A stretch of 64,000 nucleotides of DNA from Pholis gunnellus. Lineage: Eukaryota; Chordata; Actinopteri; Perciformes; Pholidae. How positions within the stretch are numbered: the stretch's first letter is position 1; each line of letters begins with the position of its first letter. Below the pieces are notes generated by a model, which was given only the letters and a program-made list of their open reading frames with translations, made no database searches and had not been told where the DNA came from. The translations under genes and the position numbers were made by a program. Of this stretch, positions 36,537-48,676 are shown in pieces. The stretch covers positions 8,625,133-8,689,132 of the forward strand of contig OU342804.1 of NCBI GenBank assembly GCA_910591455.2, written 5' to 3'.

Positions 36537-39500
36537 TGTTAAAATGTGATAAAAGTGTACGTCAGGGCCGTGTATCCGTCAGCTTGTTTTGCAGTTTAGT
36601 GGCCAAAAATGAATCAATACAATCTATAAATCTGTCTTCCAAAAGATTCTTGCATCAAAAGTAGGGCGTGTATATACAATAGATAACAGAGTGCTCCTGA
36701 ACAGATCATCAGTAGTTAACAGAGGGTATGGTGGACTCCTCTTCATCTCTCTCCCACAAACCTGATCTCAGAGGGAATAAAAGAGGACTCCCTCTCTGCA
36801 GTGTAGGTATACTATCTGCTAATGAATGCACAACAGCAGGCTTAAATGCAGAAGTTCAGCATGCAAGGAGGAGCCGAGCAGAGCAGAAACTCAGCTAAGA
36901 AAGAATTAACGGCAACCCATTTACTCATACAAATGGCTCACTTTGTTAAGCGTCAGTGTAGAGGCAGTTCACCCCTGGCTGTACTCTCTGTTGGGCATTT
37001 ACTGAACATCACAGATAATAGCCGCACTTACAAAAACAAAAAGGACTCGGGCCAGGCGTTCGGCATGGATTAAAGTCGCGTTAAAGGAACATTTTCAGCC
37101 CCATAATGTACCTGCAGAGGCTTGAAAGGGTGGTTGATCAATACCACTGACATGGCGATTAATTCCACCGAGTGCTTTCAGAGATTTCTCGCTCTGGGAC
37201 GAACCCCCACACATTTCAAATTGCTCAAGGATGATGAGTGACCAGCATTGAGGTCCAAGTATAACTTAAAATCACAAAGCAATTTCCAGGTAACATACTA
37301 TTATTGTTCTGCTAAATGACACTTTAACTGCTATTAAAGGCCACTCCTAACTGTTCCAGAAACTGTTGCTGTGGCTGGGTTACACATGGAGTTCCTTAGA
37401 ATGTATTTCATTGAGAACCGCAAGTGCCGCGATACCAGTCAGTCCTCGCCAATGTGATCTTTTATTAAACTAGGCCTGCCAGTGAACTACAGTGACCATA
37501 ACTCTGAGCACCTATTGCTGCAACGTGTTATCAGAGAGACGGTTTGAAATGTTGCCTTCATAACCAGATGGCAGCAGAAGACTGAGCTAACACTAAAGTG
37601 CCATTAGTTTGTGTTAGACAGGGAGAGTGAAAAACATGAGCAAACTGACAGCCACATTCTCCAGATGGAAAACAGCTGTCAGTGTTTTAATGGCCTTCTG
37701 AGAATCTTGCTTCCAGTTCTTTTGGGTTTTTTTCAATCATATTTTGTTTCTAGTCATTTATTTTGAGCCAGCATAATACAAATGTAACTAGTTGTCTATT
37801 ACTGAACAGCCCTGCTTATTTTCACTTTATATTGAGTGGATCACCGTCTCTAAAGATAGACTGATCTCTTAAAAGCTTTCTCTATAATCCTAATACAAAA
37901 TCTTACTTTTATGAAAATGTGAAAAGCTGCCTTAAAAGACCCAATGCTCTATTTAGTCTTTATGTGCATTTTCAATTTGCAAATTTAAAAAATAATTCTT
38001 GCCACCTGCTACTTACACTACGGAGGTTGTGCATGGAAACAAGAATTTGTTCGCATTTTCTTGAAATATGGTCAAATTTGGTAATAAATTTGTATGGCTA
38101 ATGACAGTAAAAATACTCAAGAGTAAAAAAAGTACGATACACAGAAGAAAAACACCATAGGAAAGAAAAATAGAACATGATGTGATGACACAGAAACTCA
38201 GGGAGAGGAGATGGTGGAGGATGGAGGGGTTTACATATTAACAGACTTCGACACCAGACACAGGTTTGTATCCAGATTGCCTTCAAAAGCCAAGGTTGGT
38301 TTCTTTTAAACATGACCACCATCTTTCTCTAAGCTCAATCAAACCCAAAGCAAAAAGGTCCACGTCGGAAAACACTGATTTTGAGATTGGGGTGAAAACA
38401 TTCAGATATGTGGTTTGATTTGACACACAACCTATTTTTTTTTTTTTTTTTGGTAATTCGTCACACAAAAAACAAACACACAGATAATTATCACCTGACT
38501 CTGTAATTCCCCTCAGCTGTAAAAGAGCATTTCAGTGTCTTTCAGATTATTGTTTTGGTTTTACGGCGCGCAACTTTACTGATGCATCTGTGTTTGAAAT
38601 CGTATTGGAAAAGAGTTTGGAGAAGATAAGTTCACAGATAGAATACCTGGCAGGACCCTGTGAATAAATAAAAACTAAACAACCCACAAGCCAAAACAGC
38701 TCTCTTGGTTGGGGGAGTTTCTTCTGTTCAGTGTTTATTTGACTTTTTAATGTACAAAAACCAAAAATGTATTGCTGAACAACAACTAAACAGAAAATAA
38801 AAAGAATCTACCACAAACCCCTCACTGCCTCTTTTTTTTAATGAATCAGTGTGTGGCAAACATTAACTGGCCGTTCAATCCACGTCTGGATGATTTTATC
38901 TATTTTCATCCGTGGAAGAGTCGTGGGGGCATGAACCTATCAGAGCAGCGAGGAGGGGAGGAACAGGGACGCCCTTGGCAGCAGGATGTGAGGAGCTTCC
39001 ATAACCAAGGGTGGTGCAGGGCGCGCGGCTCCCTCCATCTGAATCCATTATTGAGTCAGATGCAGCTGACGACACCGTTTTCTCCAGCCTCTGCTCCGTC
39101 ACTGATAAGATGAAGCTTACCGATGAGAGGCGAGATGTAGTGGTGGAAATGACCCATGCTGCGGGAATCTGGAGGATACGTGTATGCATCCCATCAGGTC
39201 ATGAAGTGAATTTGCTATTAGGAGGAAGATTGTGTTGAAAAGATGCCAAATGTTGATTTAGAGTGATATTTGTTTCTCCTTTGGTTTTCCATTATATTCA
39301 AGTCTGGCATTTCTAGGAGGTAAATTCTCTATTTTCTGTATTTACATTCTTCTGCAGCACAGATTAAATCCAAAGCGTTCGTTCACCAAACAAAGAAACA
39401 AAAATACTATCTCACAATTCATTTAATAATATAGGTGCCTCCACCGAATGACAATTAAGATGAATGGAATTGAGTTTGCAGCTCACAGCATGATTCCAAA

Positions 39501-40007
39501 GGTGTCATTCCATAATCAATTAAACCATCTTTGAGTTGTCATTTTAAATGTAAATAGTGTAAAAATATATAAATAATAAAAACAGAGATAGAAGACTTCA
39601 GATTTTCTTTAGTAAATTTAAATAAACTGAAGACACGGCCGGAATTTAAGTTGAAAACATTTATAAAAAGAACTAACATTACCAAGAGAATGTAAAGCGG
39701 TCACAGTGTTGACCTTATGTCAAAGACAACGGTTTATTGTGTTCCATAGATATCTTCTGACATTAGCATGCTAACCAGCTAGCCCCGACCGATCCTGTAT
39801 TGTAAAACCACTTTCACTGTTCCTCGATTGGGCGATAGTGAGTCACTGTAGCGTCCAGTCTGCCCTCAGTCCAACATGACGAAGAAGTCGAGCTACACTG
39901 AGGGCTTGTCAATAATACATCGATGGGCCGTGTGTGTTTTCATAGTTTGTCCATTGGATTAAATGTGAAGTGTAAAAAACGAGAAAGAAAACGACTGCCA
40001 CCCAACC

Positions 40008-40325
40008 TCACTCTCCCAGCCGCCGGTAGGCTGCTTCGCTGGGAGGAGAGCGTGAGCAGCTCTGGGTGACTGACTCCCAGTTAGCAGTTAGCTCAAAGTC
40101 AGCCATCGCAAAACCCAAACACTGGAGGTCTGATAACAGCCCGCTGTGACTCCAGGCTCTGGGGTTTGTGCTGACTGGGATTCCGAGCTCCGACTGCTCT
40201 CCTCCCAGCCGGCGAGAAAAACGGAGGACAAACTCAAATGACAATGATAAGACAGGGTTTACCAGCTGGAGTGTTGATGGGGCAGCGCGACAATAAAGCA
40301 TATCTCCATAGTCAAAGGCAGGCAA
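40008..40325 (-). mobile_element. LINE reverse-transcriptase fragment joined to unrelated repeat
   Basis: At the minus-strand 5' end (40325-40235) the frame reads FDYGDMLYCRAAPSTLQLVN, resembling the conserved [LF]DYgDvlY...s...L..ln stretch after the catalytic region of fish LINE reverse transcriptase. The rest of the frame no longer resembles LINE protein. It contains the segment shared with 34171-34229, flanked by 13-bp inverted words CTGGGAGGAGAGC (40039) and GCTCTCCTCCCAG (40194). It looks like a fossil LINE piece interrupted by, or fused to, another repeat. Confidence 0.5.
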
Positions 40326-40777
40326 AGGTAGACATCCTTTAATTCTATAAAAAGAAGCTTAGTTTATTTTTTACATGTTGAGTCAAAATGAATATGAATC
40401 TTGAAGTCTGCTGTCAAGCCAAATTCCTAAGTAATTTTATGACTCGGCAAGAGTAATGTTGCCATTTTGAGTTTTTATGTTATTTAATATAAAATCAAGT
40501 CAGATGAATCCCTGGATTTTTTACAACAGTACCTGGAAACAGTTAACCCTGGCCTTGCTTTAATTTATTGGCCATAACTCCAATTGGTTCATTGTCAGAT
40601 GCTGCAACTAAGTGAAAACGCCAATTAAAAAACGATCTTCCTCACAAGATCACACAGATTTTCTCATTGTAAGTTAAAAACAAGGAGAACACGAATCATT
40701 ATCCAAACTGTCAGTAACAAACATTTAGAAGTCCAGCGTTGAACTACTGTTGATGTAGTACTTGCATATCTGTTCGG

Positions 40778-40839
40778 AATGAGCCACATCTCATTGTATG
40801 AGTGGCTTACTGTTGGCACACAATGAGATGTGGCTCATT
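40778..40839. other. Perfect 20-bp hairpin with 22-nt loop
   Basis: AATGAGCCACATCTCATTGT at 40778-40797 is exactly repeated in inverse complement at 40820-40839. The size resembles a precursor microRNA or a very small palindromic element. Transcribed from either strand it would fold strongly. Confidence 0.8.
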
Positions 40840-41304
40840 TGCTTCCACGATACTGAGCATGGATAGCGAGCAAAAAAAAAGCCTAAAAAAACATGACTCT
40901 GAATACTAAACCTGTCACTGTCGCCCTGACAGACAGCTCACGGAAGTGACGGGGGATGGATGAGAGGTGGGGAATAGACGGATGATAAGAGAGGAAAGAA
41001 GGGTGGTGAGATGATGGCAGTGACAGCTGCAAAATCTGCACTAAAAGAGGCTGCGGATGCAAAGTGAGTTTGGATATGCACGCGCGTGTGTGTGTGTCAT
41101 GCAGGTGGAAGCCCCATCAGGCGGAGCAGCAGCTGGTATTACAGGCAGTTGGTGAGAACAGAAACCATCATATCATCCTCTAAGGAGATGGCTCCTGTTT
41201 AATTTATTTCACTTTGTCAACACACTAACCTGTGTTTCTGCCTCTCTGATCTCGGCTTTAACCTCTTCAGCCAAGCGGCACAAATACATTTGCGTTAATA
41301 AGCC

Positions 41305-41600
41305 GTGTTGAAAGAAGTATTCAGATCTTTTGCTTGAGTAAAAGAGTTCCCGTATGTAAAAGTCATTAAGTATTATTGGAATAATGTACTTAAACTATTG
41401 GATTAATATCACTGACGCATTAAGCAGCATTTCAAAGTTGTAGCCGGCTGCAGCACAACTAACTCCAGTAATTGTATAAAATGTTGGGTTTGAGTAACTT
41501 TATAACAAAATATTGTATTTCACAAGCTCATCATAGGTTTTTAAAGTTATTCTGAAAAGCTACTAATACATGGCAAAGTAAAAGGAGACAAGGAGCATAA
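41305..41600 (+). repeat. Interspersed fish repeat (GAAGTATTCAGATC type)
   Basis: TTGAAAGAAGTATTCAGATC, TTTTGCTTGAGTAAAAG and GTAAAAGTCATTAAG, followed later by TGGCAAAGTAAAAGGAG, match a repeat I know from fish genomes, probably a nonautonomous DNA transposon. Confidence 0.5.
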
Positions 41601-41933
41601 CACTTAGATACTCAAGAAAAGAACTTTGTGGTTATCTTGTAGACTCTTTATATTTTGTCGTTGGGATTCTCTCCGTCTGTGAGGCCTAGTTCCCACTACA
41701 CACCTTTAGCCCTGATTTTCCACTCGCCAACAGTTTTGGATCCCCCCTGACTGTGGTACTATGGGTTGCATTTGCAACTCGGATCAAAGTTGTTGTTGCA
41801 CCTAAAGGCAAATAAATCAATGAGCACAACACGTTCTCATCCCTCATGCTGAGGCTTGGTCAGGACCCTCGGTGTCAAACTGTGACACTCCACTACGATC
41901 GCAGTAAACAAGTGGTTAACATTGTGCCTTCAA

Positions 41934-41975
41934 ACAAAACCACTTAGTTAGGTTTAGAAAATACATCACGGCTGG
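41934..41975 (+). repeat. Dispersed repeat family R1, short copy
   Basis: AAACAAAACCACTTAGTTAG followed by GTTTAGAAAAT matches the start of other R1 copies. Confidence 0.5.
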
Positions 41976-42087
41976 TAAAATCTGTAAACTCACTCACACG
42001 CTGAAGGGTGCGTTGTGCGTCGGTATCAGACGCTGAGGGAATGACAACGGGCTAATGAGGAGGTGTGGAAACGGGCTATTTTGTGAA

Positions 42088-42129
42088 CACGTGTTCCAAC
42101 GGCAACAACACGTGTTCCAACGGCAACAA
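42088..42129. repeat. Two tandem 21-bp units
   Basis: CACGTGTTCCAACGGCAACA plus A is repeated twice without change. Confidence 0.95.
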
Positions 42130-42472
42130 CAACGAGCATGCGTGCTATACCTCATCCCCCGTGTCACTTCTCATGTGTGTTTTCGTGCTCGTTGGGATGG
42201 ATTTCTCCTGGTGAAAGATCTCATGGTGTGTGTGACCCCACTGCTGCCGGTCAATCACGCAGTGAGAAAGCAACGACTTCAAGACTCCAGATTACAAGAC
42301 ATGACGTCGTGTCTATTATTATCCCTGAAATTCACACTATATTGTTAAATATATATATATATATAAGAATAATTTGTATTTGGATTTTCTTGGTTCACTT
42401 TCTGTTCCTTCTTATTTCCAGCGGCTTTCTTGTTGGCAAATTGATATCTCTGAGTCTTCCTTTGATGAGCTC

Positions 42473-42477
<5 letters not shown>

Positions 42478-42535
<58 letters not shown>
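42478..42535. repeat. (GT)n microsatellite
   Basis: About 29 uninterrupted GT units. Confidence 0.97.
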
Positions 42536-42538
<3 letters not shown>

Positions 42539-43575
42539 TTGCGTCTGGTCCTCCAAATTTCCTGCTGGCAGAAACATTGCACTAATTAGCCAAATAAACC
42601 TGGATATCAGATTCTAGTAAGCACACACAAACTAATGAGGTACTGCCTGTCGTTCTCTATGTGTCTTTGATCTTTATGGATATAAAAGGGGAAAAAATAA
42701 AGTCATAGATCCTGACTGTGAAATATCAGCTTGGACAAAGTGACGACGACGGCCAATGATTAGTAGTAGACAGTTGTATAAACTACATGATCCCTATCTC
42801 TGTGTCCATCATTTCATTAGTGGATTGGCCGGCATCATTGATTAACTGATTTCCCAGTTATTCAATAATATGATTAATTACTATATTATACTACTGGCAG
42901 GGAGGAAATAGTGTTAGTGTGAGGCACATTGAATTTCAGCAGATTTCTCCTGCAGGGGACTGAATGCAAACCTTGGTCAGTGTGTATATATATATATATA
43001 TATATCTCTATCAGGGAGAGTTATTTTGCCTTATTGGCATAAGCTCTTTTGAACTGGTGGCAGAGGAAGCTTGTCCTTTTCATGCAGGTTTCAAAGTCTG
43101 ACAGTATTCAGTGTTCACAGTCGGACAAATCTGAGGCAAGAGAAGAAGTACAATGTTGCCTTGGAGTCGAACTGTGAGCTCCAACTCAAGCCCTGTTTTC
43201 TTAAGAATATATTTGTTTACATTTTGGCCAACCAACCATTAAAAGTAGCTTTTACCAGCTCCTGTTTGCAATGTACCCATGAATGTGAACGTGTTTATTT
43301 TAAGGTAAGTTCTGGAGTATAAGTAGCTTTATTACATCACTTTTTACACTAATTGCAGCTCAGGCATCACATCTCGAGACTTAATGTTTCTGTGTTTACG
43401 ACGCCAAGTCTAATTCTCAGTTTTTGAAATCTGAATCTTGTTGCTACGTAGTAAAACTTAGTAATGGATAAAGTTAAATCCCCAGCAATGGCTGTGAGTA
43501 AACATTATCGGGCTACACCAGCTTAAGTTTCAAGGCGTTTTCCTAGTCAAGTCTTTCCTCTACTTTTCTATCCGT

Positions 43576-43580
<5 letters not shown>

Positions 43581-43619
<39 letters not shown>
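43581..43619. repeat. (GT)n microsatellite
   Basis: About 19 uninterrupted GT units. Confidence 0.96.
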
Positions 43620-43622
<3 letters not shown>

Positions 43623-45124
43623 CCTGCAGCCTGCCATAAATCAGTCAGGGCCCACAGATCTGAACTAAAGTGTTTTGGAGCCTGGAGCCTCTGGGCTTTG
43701 TGCTTTTCAGTCCCAGTCGAAACCCCGTCTGTGTTTGAAACCAGGTTTTTTTGTTGTTTTTTTTACACTACAGCTATGTACCAGGTGAAATTCTTGATGC
43801 CATTAGCGCAGGCTGCAAATTAAATTCCCTATAATTCAGAAGACGACGAGGGTAACACATTTGGTTCCGAGCAAAATGTGTTTTCTCTGAATTTCCTGTT
43901 GATTGGACAAGGGAGACGGCAGCTAGAGAAATTAAGCTAACATGAGATGGTGAGCACAACTTTATCAAGAGATGAACCAATACATTATTTATCATACACA
44001 CACACACATCCAGTGGTGTACACTTGTTCCTATTGAGGCAAATAGAAATATATCAGATGAAAGTTGTCACTTGACTTCATTCACTTTTACAGTATATGAA
44101 AACAAAGTCAACAAAGTCCTGAAGCTATTCAATTACTTGAAAATAGGGAGAAGCGTTACTGCATTAAAAACTAAAGTGATGACGGCAGGTCTAATCAGCA
44201 CATATTTATTTTTTGGGGTGTTTTATGTTCTTATTAGAATAAACAAACTAGATCTTTTATTTCAGTGTTTTACTAATGAATGTTTTCCTTTATAAGTTTG
44301 TCAAATTACATTTTATTTGTTAGGATGTGTCGTCTTTCAACTTTTTTAACAACCTATTGTTATCTTACCTGCAAAGCTGTGTGAGGAAGTAGGAAACAAA
44401 GGCTGAGAGCATAAAGACAGCACTGTAATGAATTGTTACTGATGTGGTCTGTTCATTGTGTTCATTATGATTTTACTGTACATGGAGATAATCCCCGAAA
44501 TAAAGCCGACACACAATATCTACTGCCGTTGTGTCTCGTAGTCTGAAGACTATTGTGTTTTCTTTACTGCAGATCCAAATGAAAACTGACGTCAGTGATG
44601 TTTATAGGAGATACCAATGCATTAGACAGAATACTCGCTGATGGAAAACATTAGTGTTTAATGTAGAGTTAAGTTGTCCTTTGAGTAACTGATGCAAATC
44701 GTTTCTGGGTTTCCTAAAGCCAGGACATTGCATTTATCAAACCCTCCGCTAAGTCTGTTGAAAAGCCCATTTCAGAAGATGTGTTTCGTCGCGACAATTA
44801 CGGAAAGCTTACAGCGAAAGTGCTTTTATGGGCAGTTTGTCTAATGGTCACTAAATGCAGGCTTACAGCCAAGTTGAAGTTCTCGTTTCTTCACAAGCGC
44901 AGGTCACAATTTCTCATTTCCTTTTTCACGTTGACAACTTTCTATTTCATGAGAAACAGTTTAATGTTGAAAGAAGGGTATGTATATATAATAATATAAT
45001 TAAAATATACCCTGAATATATGATATATCATGAAAACTTTCTGTCACAATATCAGTTCAACAAAGGATCTAAATGCAGAAACGAGTTGAGGAGCAGCAGG
45101 TTCAGTACATGATGTAATGAAAAA

Positions 45125-45451
45125 GGAAACTCACAAGTGGAAGTCTAACAACCGGCAGGTGGTAGGAGATTATCCAAAACACCATGAATGCTGAACACCG
45201 GGGGAAACTAAACACAAGAAACACGGCAGGAACGTAGACACCGTCAAACTAAAGCAGACGACCTGACACTGAAACAGGGAAACACGCTGACTGCATACAC
45301 CAGAGGCTAATTAACTAATGAAACACAGGTGTGGTAGAAAACAGGCCGAGCCAAGACAGGAAGTAAAAAAACAAACAAGACACCAGAGGGGAGTAACTTT
45401 CACAATAAAACAGGAAACCAAACTATTCCCAAAACCCTTGGACCGTGACAT
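45125..45451. repeat. Probable interspersed fish repeat
   Basis: A-rich strand with words such as ACACAAGAAACACGGCAGGA, TGAAACACAGGTGTGGTAG, GACAGGAAGT and AATAAAACAGGAAACCAAAC, ending GGACCGTGACA. This composition is typical of a family I have seen near fish retroelements; the class is uncertain. Confidence 0.4.
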
Positions 45452-46269
45452 TTTTAGTGCTTGTGCAGATACATTCGCGTATATCTGAAGCATTTTGTGG
45501 GCTGCCTAGATCAGACAACAAGTGATTCAACAAACCATTCTGATCAGAGCATCTCCACCCACTGCTTGAGAACTCTACCTTTGAAAAGTCGCACCATATT
45601 CTTCTCGCAAGCCCGACCGAGCCTCTGTATTTGACGCGTTGGGAGAGAGACGTTGCTGGCAGTGTACTTGCATTAGAGTCTAGTCTGCATTATTGTGGTT
45701 TTTGCCCTCCTCTCTGTATCACACCCCATCACTGACAAGCATCTCCAAGTTAAATAAAGAGCACTTTTTTCACAGATTTAATACTGCGCTGACACAACAC
45801 TGATTGAAGACAAAAAAACACCACGGATCAGATAGAATGAGGACAGCATGCTAGATTCCCGCCTCGTGTATTAAATTACATTACAAGTGTAGAGCTGAAC
45901 ACAAGAGAGGATATTCTCTTTGCTGCACAGCAGCCACATCTAACAGCAGGGAACGGACTAAAAATAATTGCCTCAAATGATAATTGCTACAAAGCTTCAA
46001 AAACAAGTAGTGTTTTTTTTCCCCCACATTTGCAATTAATCATGGCTTTCAGATACTGTGGTATTCACCCAATTAAATGTTGTAAAACACTATGCCCTCT
46101 AGCACAGAACTGCACAGCAGAGAAGCCGCTTAATGTGTTGTTCCTATCAAAAAGGGAATGAAGGGGAGCAATAATTATGTAAACAGAAAATTAAATGCTT
46201 CAGACTTGTAGGGGAAATGGAGGCTAAATCCAACACACCCACTTCTGTTTTCACCTCCCTGCAGCAAAC

Positions 46270-46270
<1 letters not shown>

Positions 46271-46301
<31 letters not shown>
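46271..46301. repeat. Poly-C tract (31 nt)
   Basis: Uninterrupted run of C. Lengths of such runs are unreliable in assemblies. Confidence 0.95.
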
Positions 46302-46304
<3 letters not shown>

Positions 46305-47273
46305 ATCTCTCAGAATGCATTAGCCTGGGTTCTACTGCTCGCTGTTAGCTGGTTGCAACATGGCTCCTCTGTGATTAGATCCAATAGCAAGATGAGGAAC
46401 GCACGAGTCGATGCTTTTGTCCTCTGCCCCGCTGTTTAGACTCGCTACTCAAATCCTCTCTATTTAAAACCCCTTTGTCTATACAAACCAGTCCTAGGGA
46501 ATGAAACGGACCATTAACAAGATTAGCTCACTCATTCTGCTGCCGACAAAGGCTCTGCAGTGGGCTGCTGATCATTAGGCGGGCAGCGGCAACAATGCTG
46601 ATCTATAATCTTATGCCTTGCTCCGATTGAACTATTGTGGCTTATGACATATGACGTAATGGGAGCCTTTTTTTCTGCACAGGAGAATTGCAGTAAAAAT
46701 AAAGGATGAGAGAGAGGAAGGGGAGGAAGAAAGAGTAAGTAAAGAGGGAGTCTAACCCCTCATTTTTTTCTCACTTCCAGTCAGCCCAGACAATCAATAG
46801 CAGTGAAATGGGGTCTTGAGATCGAGGCCTCTCTTCATGTGCCCCTGCAATCATCCCAGTTACATCTGGCAGACAGGGGGCCAGCACCGGGCCCACTAGG
46901 AGCTGTGTACTTGGGCGGACACGGAGCAATGTATGTGATTACCAAGTGCGCTAACAAGCTGAGTTTCACCCGCGTATTTGTGTGTAAAATCTTTGACTGA
47001 GAAATCTCCAAAGCATATTCAATGAAACCTCACTTATTTAGATGTGACGGAGGACAAATATCTATTCCCTTTAAAGGTCCAATAACAATAAAGAGATTTG
47101 AAGTCCTCAGAGTCACAACAAATATAAAAGCTCTTTCTTTGTTAATCCATTCAAGTGTGGCAGTGGAATAAAAAAATAATATTTTGCCTTCACAGGAAAT
47201 AAGCTATTGTCACTCAAGGGTGCTCACCACCTGTTTAGCTTTTAACATGTCAAGTTTATCACACCCTTTTTTT

Positions 47274-47292
47274 GGGGGGGGGGGGGGGGGGG
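47274..47292. repeat. Poly-G tract (19 nt)
   Basis: Uninterrupted run of G after a short T run. Confidence 0.95.
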
Positions 47293-47734
47293 CGCTCAGA
47301 AACCCGATTTTGCCTCGTCTAGTATGGAGTCATTGCTCGCGGCTGGCCAAACACACTTTTTCGCCTTATTAACATTCGCGCAGGGACAGGCTGTGGAGCT
47401 GCAGTCGCACTCAGACTAATTCCCTTATTCCTGAGAGGGCCGCGGTGATGTATGAGGGGAATGAGATGGGAGGCGCAGGTCGATTGGCCAACACTGTCGC
47501 CATCACACGGTAATGAGATCTCAGGGGGAGGGGGAAAATAGAGGCCGATTCCTCCAACTCCCAGCTCGCATAATACTAATTGGCCTGAATGGGATAGGTA
47601 AGATGTAGGAAGTTTTAATGACATTATTAAAAAATATATAGAATTTCCTCACCTGCCTCTGACAAATATCGTCAGTGAGGAGGATTAACACTGTCATGTG
47701 TGGTTTCCTATTTACTGGCTGATCATAGATTGGC

Positions 47735-48208
47735 TACACTACATGGCCAAAAATATGTGGACATGCTTACCAATGTACTTATCTGTGTTTTGGTCTGGGG
47801 CTGACCTTCATGGTTTGGGCTACACCCCTGTTTTGCACTTAAATCTTAATGAAAATGTATACGATAAGAGTTTGTTCCAACAGTTTGGGGAAGGCCTTTT
47901 CTGTCAATACACACAAATAATATGTTCCTTGTTTGGTGTGGAATGACTTCACTGGTCTCCAACACCTTTGGGCTGAATTAAAACCTCATTGGCCCAACAT
48001 CAGGGGTCGACCTCGCTAGGGCTCTCGGGACCGAACGGGAGTGAATCCCCGCAGTCAGGTTTCCGAAATCTTGAGGAGAGTCTTCCCAGCTGAGCGGGAG
48101 CTGTTACAGCAGCAGATTCATGCCCATGGCTCTATGATGACATCGCGTATGGGTGTCATGTTCAGGCGCCCACATTCTTTGTTCTGCTGTCCATCTACCA
48201 TATAGTGC
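47735..48208 (+). mobile_element. Internally deleted Tc1/mariner transposon remnant
   Basis: The 5' end TACACTACATGGCCAAAAAT followed by ATGTGGACATG matches the terminal inverted repeat of a common fish Tc1-like element. The interior jumps directly to sequence from the C-terminal third of the transposase gene: TTTGGTCTGGGGCTGACC (the VWGC/A block), CAACAGTTTGGGGAAGGCC, AACACCTTTGGGCTGAATT and TTGGCCCAACATCAGGG. The far end (around 48150-48208) contains AGGCGCCCACATTCTTT and CCATATAGTG, a decayed copy of the other terminal repeat. The reading frame is broken in many places, and most of the gene, including the DNA-binding domain, is deleted. It cannot encode an active enzyme. Confidence 0.8.
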
Positions 48209-48655
48209 ATTTCATATTCCTCCATGGATGTAAATGGAGCCTTTCCACCACATTTAGTCATTTCCATGTATTTGTATTCGTGTATTTCACATTCCAAACA
48301 TTGTTTGAGACATCTGCCTCTCTTGCTGCTCTGTTCCATCATTTGCATATTGGCTGTGACTTCCAGAGTAAACAAATGTGGAGGTAGCGCTACGTATATT
48401 GTCTGCAAGTGTGTGTGTGTGTGTAGCATGAGCCTGGAGACAATCCAGCGGTATAAATTGTGTGGAAGACACTTTGCAAATTGCATTGATCTTTTTCTAG
48501 ACCTGCCTCCCACCTGCCTGTGTTACAGAGGCGGGGGGGTCGGGGGCAGTTGGACACACCTGCTTCTTTTTTCTCCTCCTGTCGTTTTGTGCTTCTTTTC
48601 TCTATCGGCATTTACCATCTGTCTCGCTTTCTTCCTCTTGCTTTTCCTCTTTTTA

Positions 48656-48676
48656 CCCCCCCCCCCCCCCCCCCCC
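48656..48676. repeat. Poly-C tract (21 nt)
   Basis: Uninterrupted C run. Confidence 0.95.
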
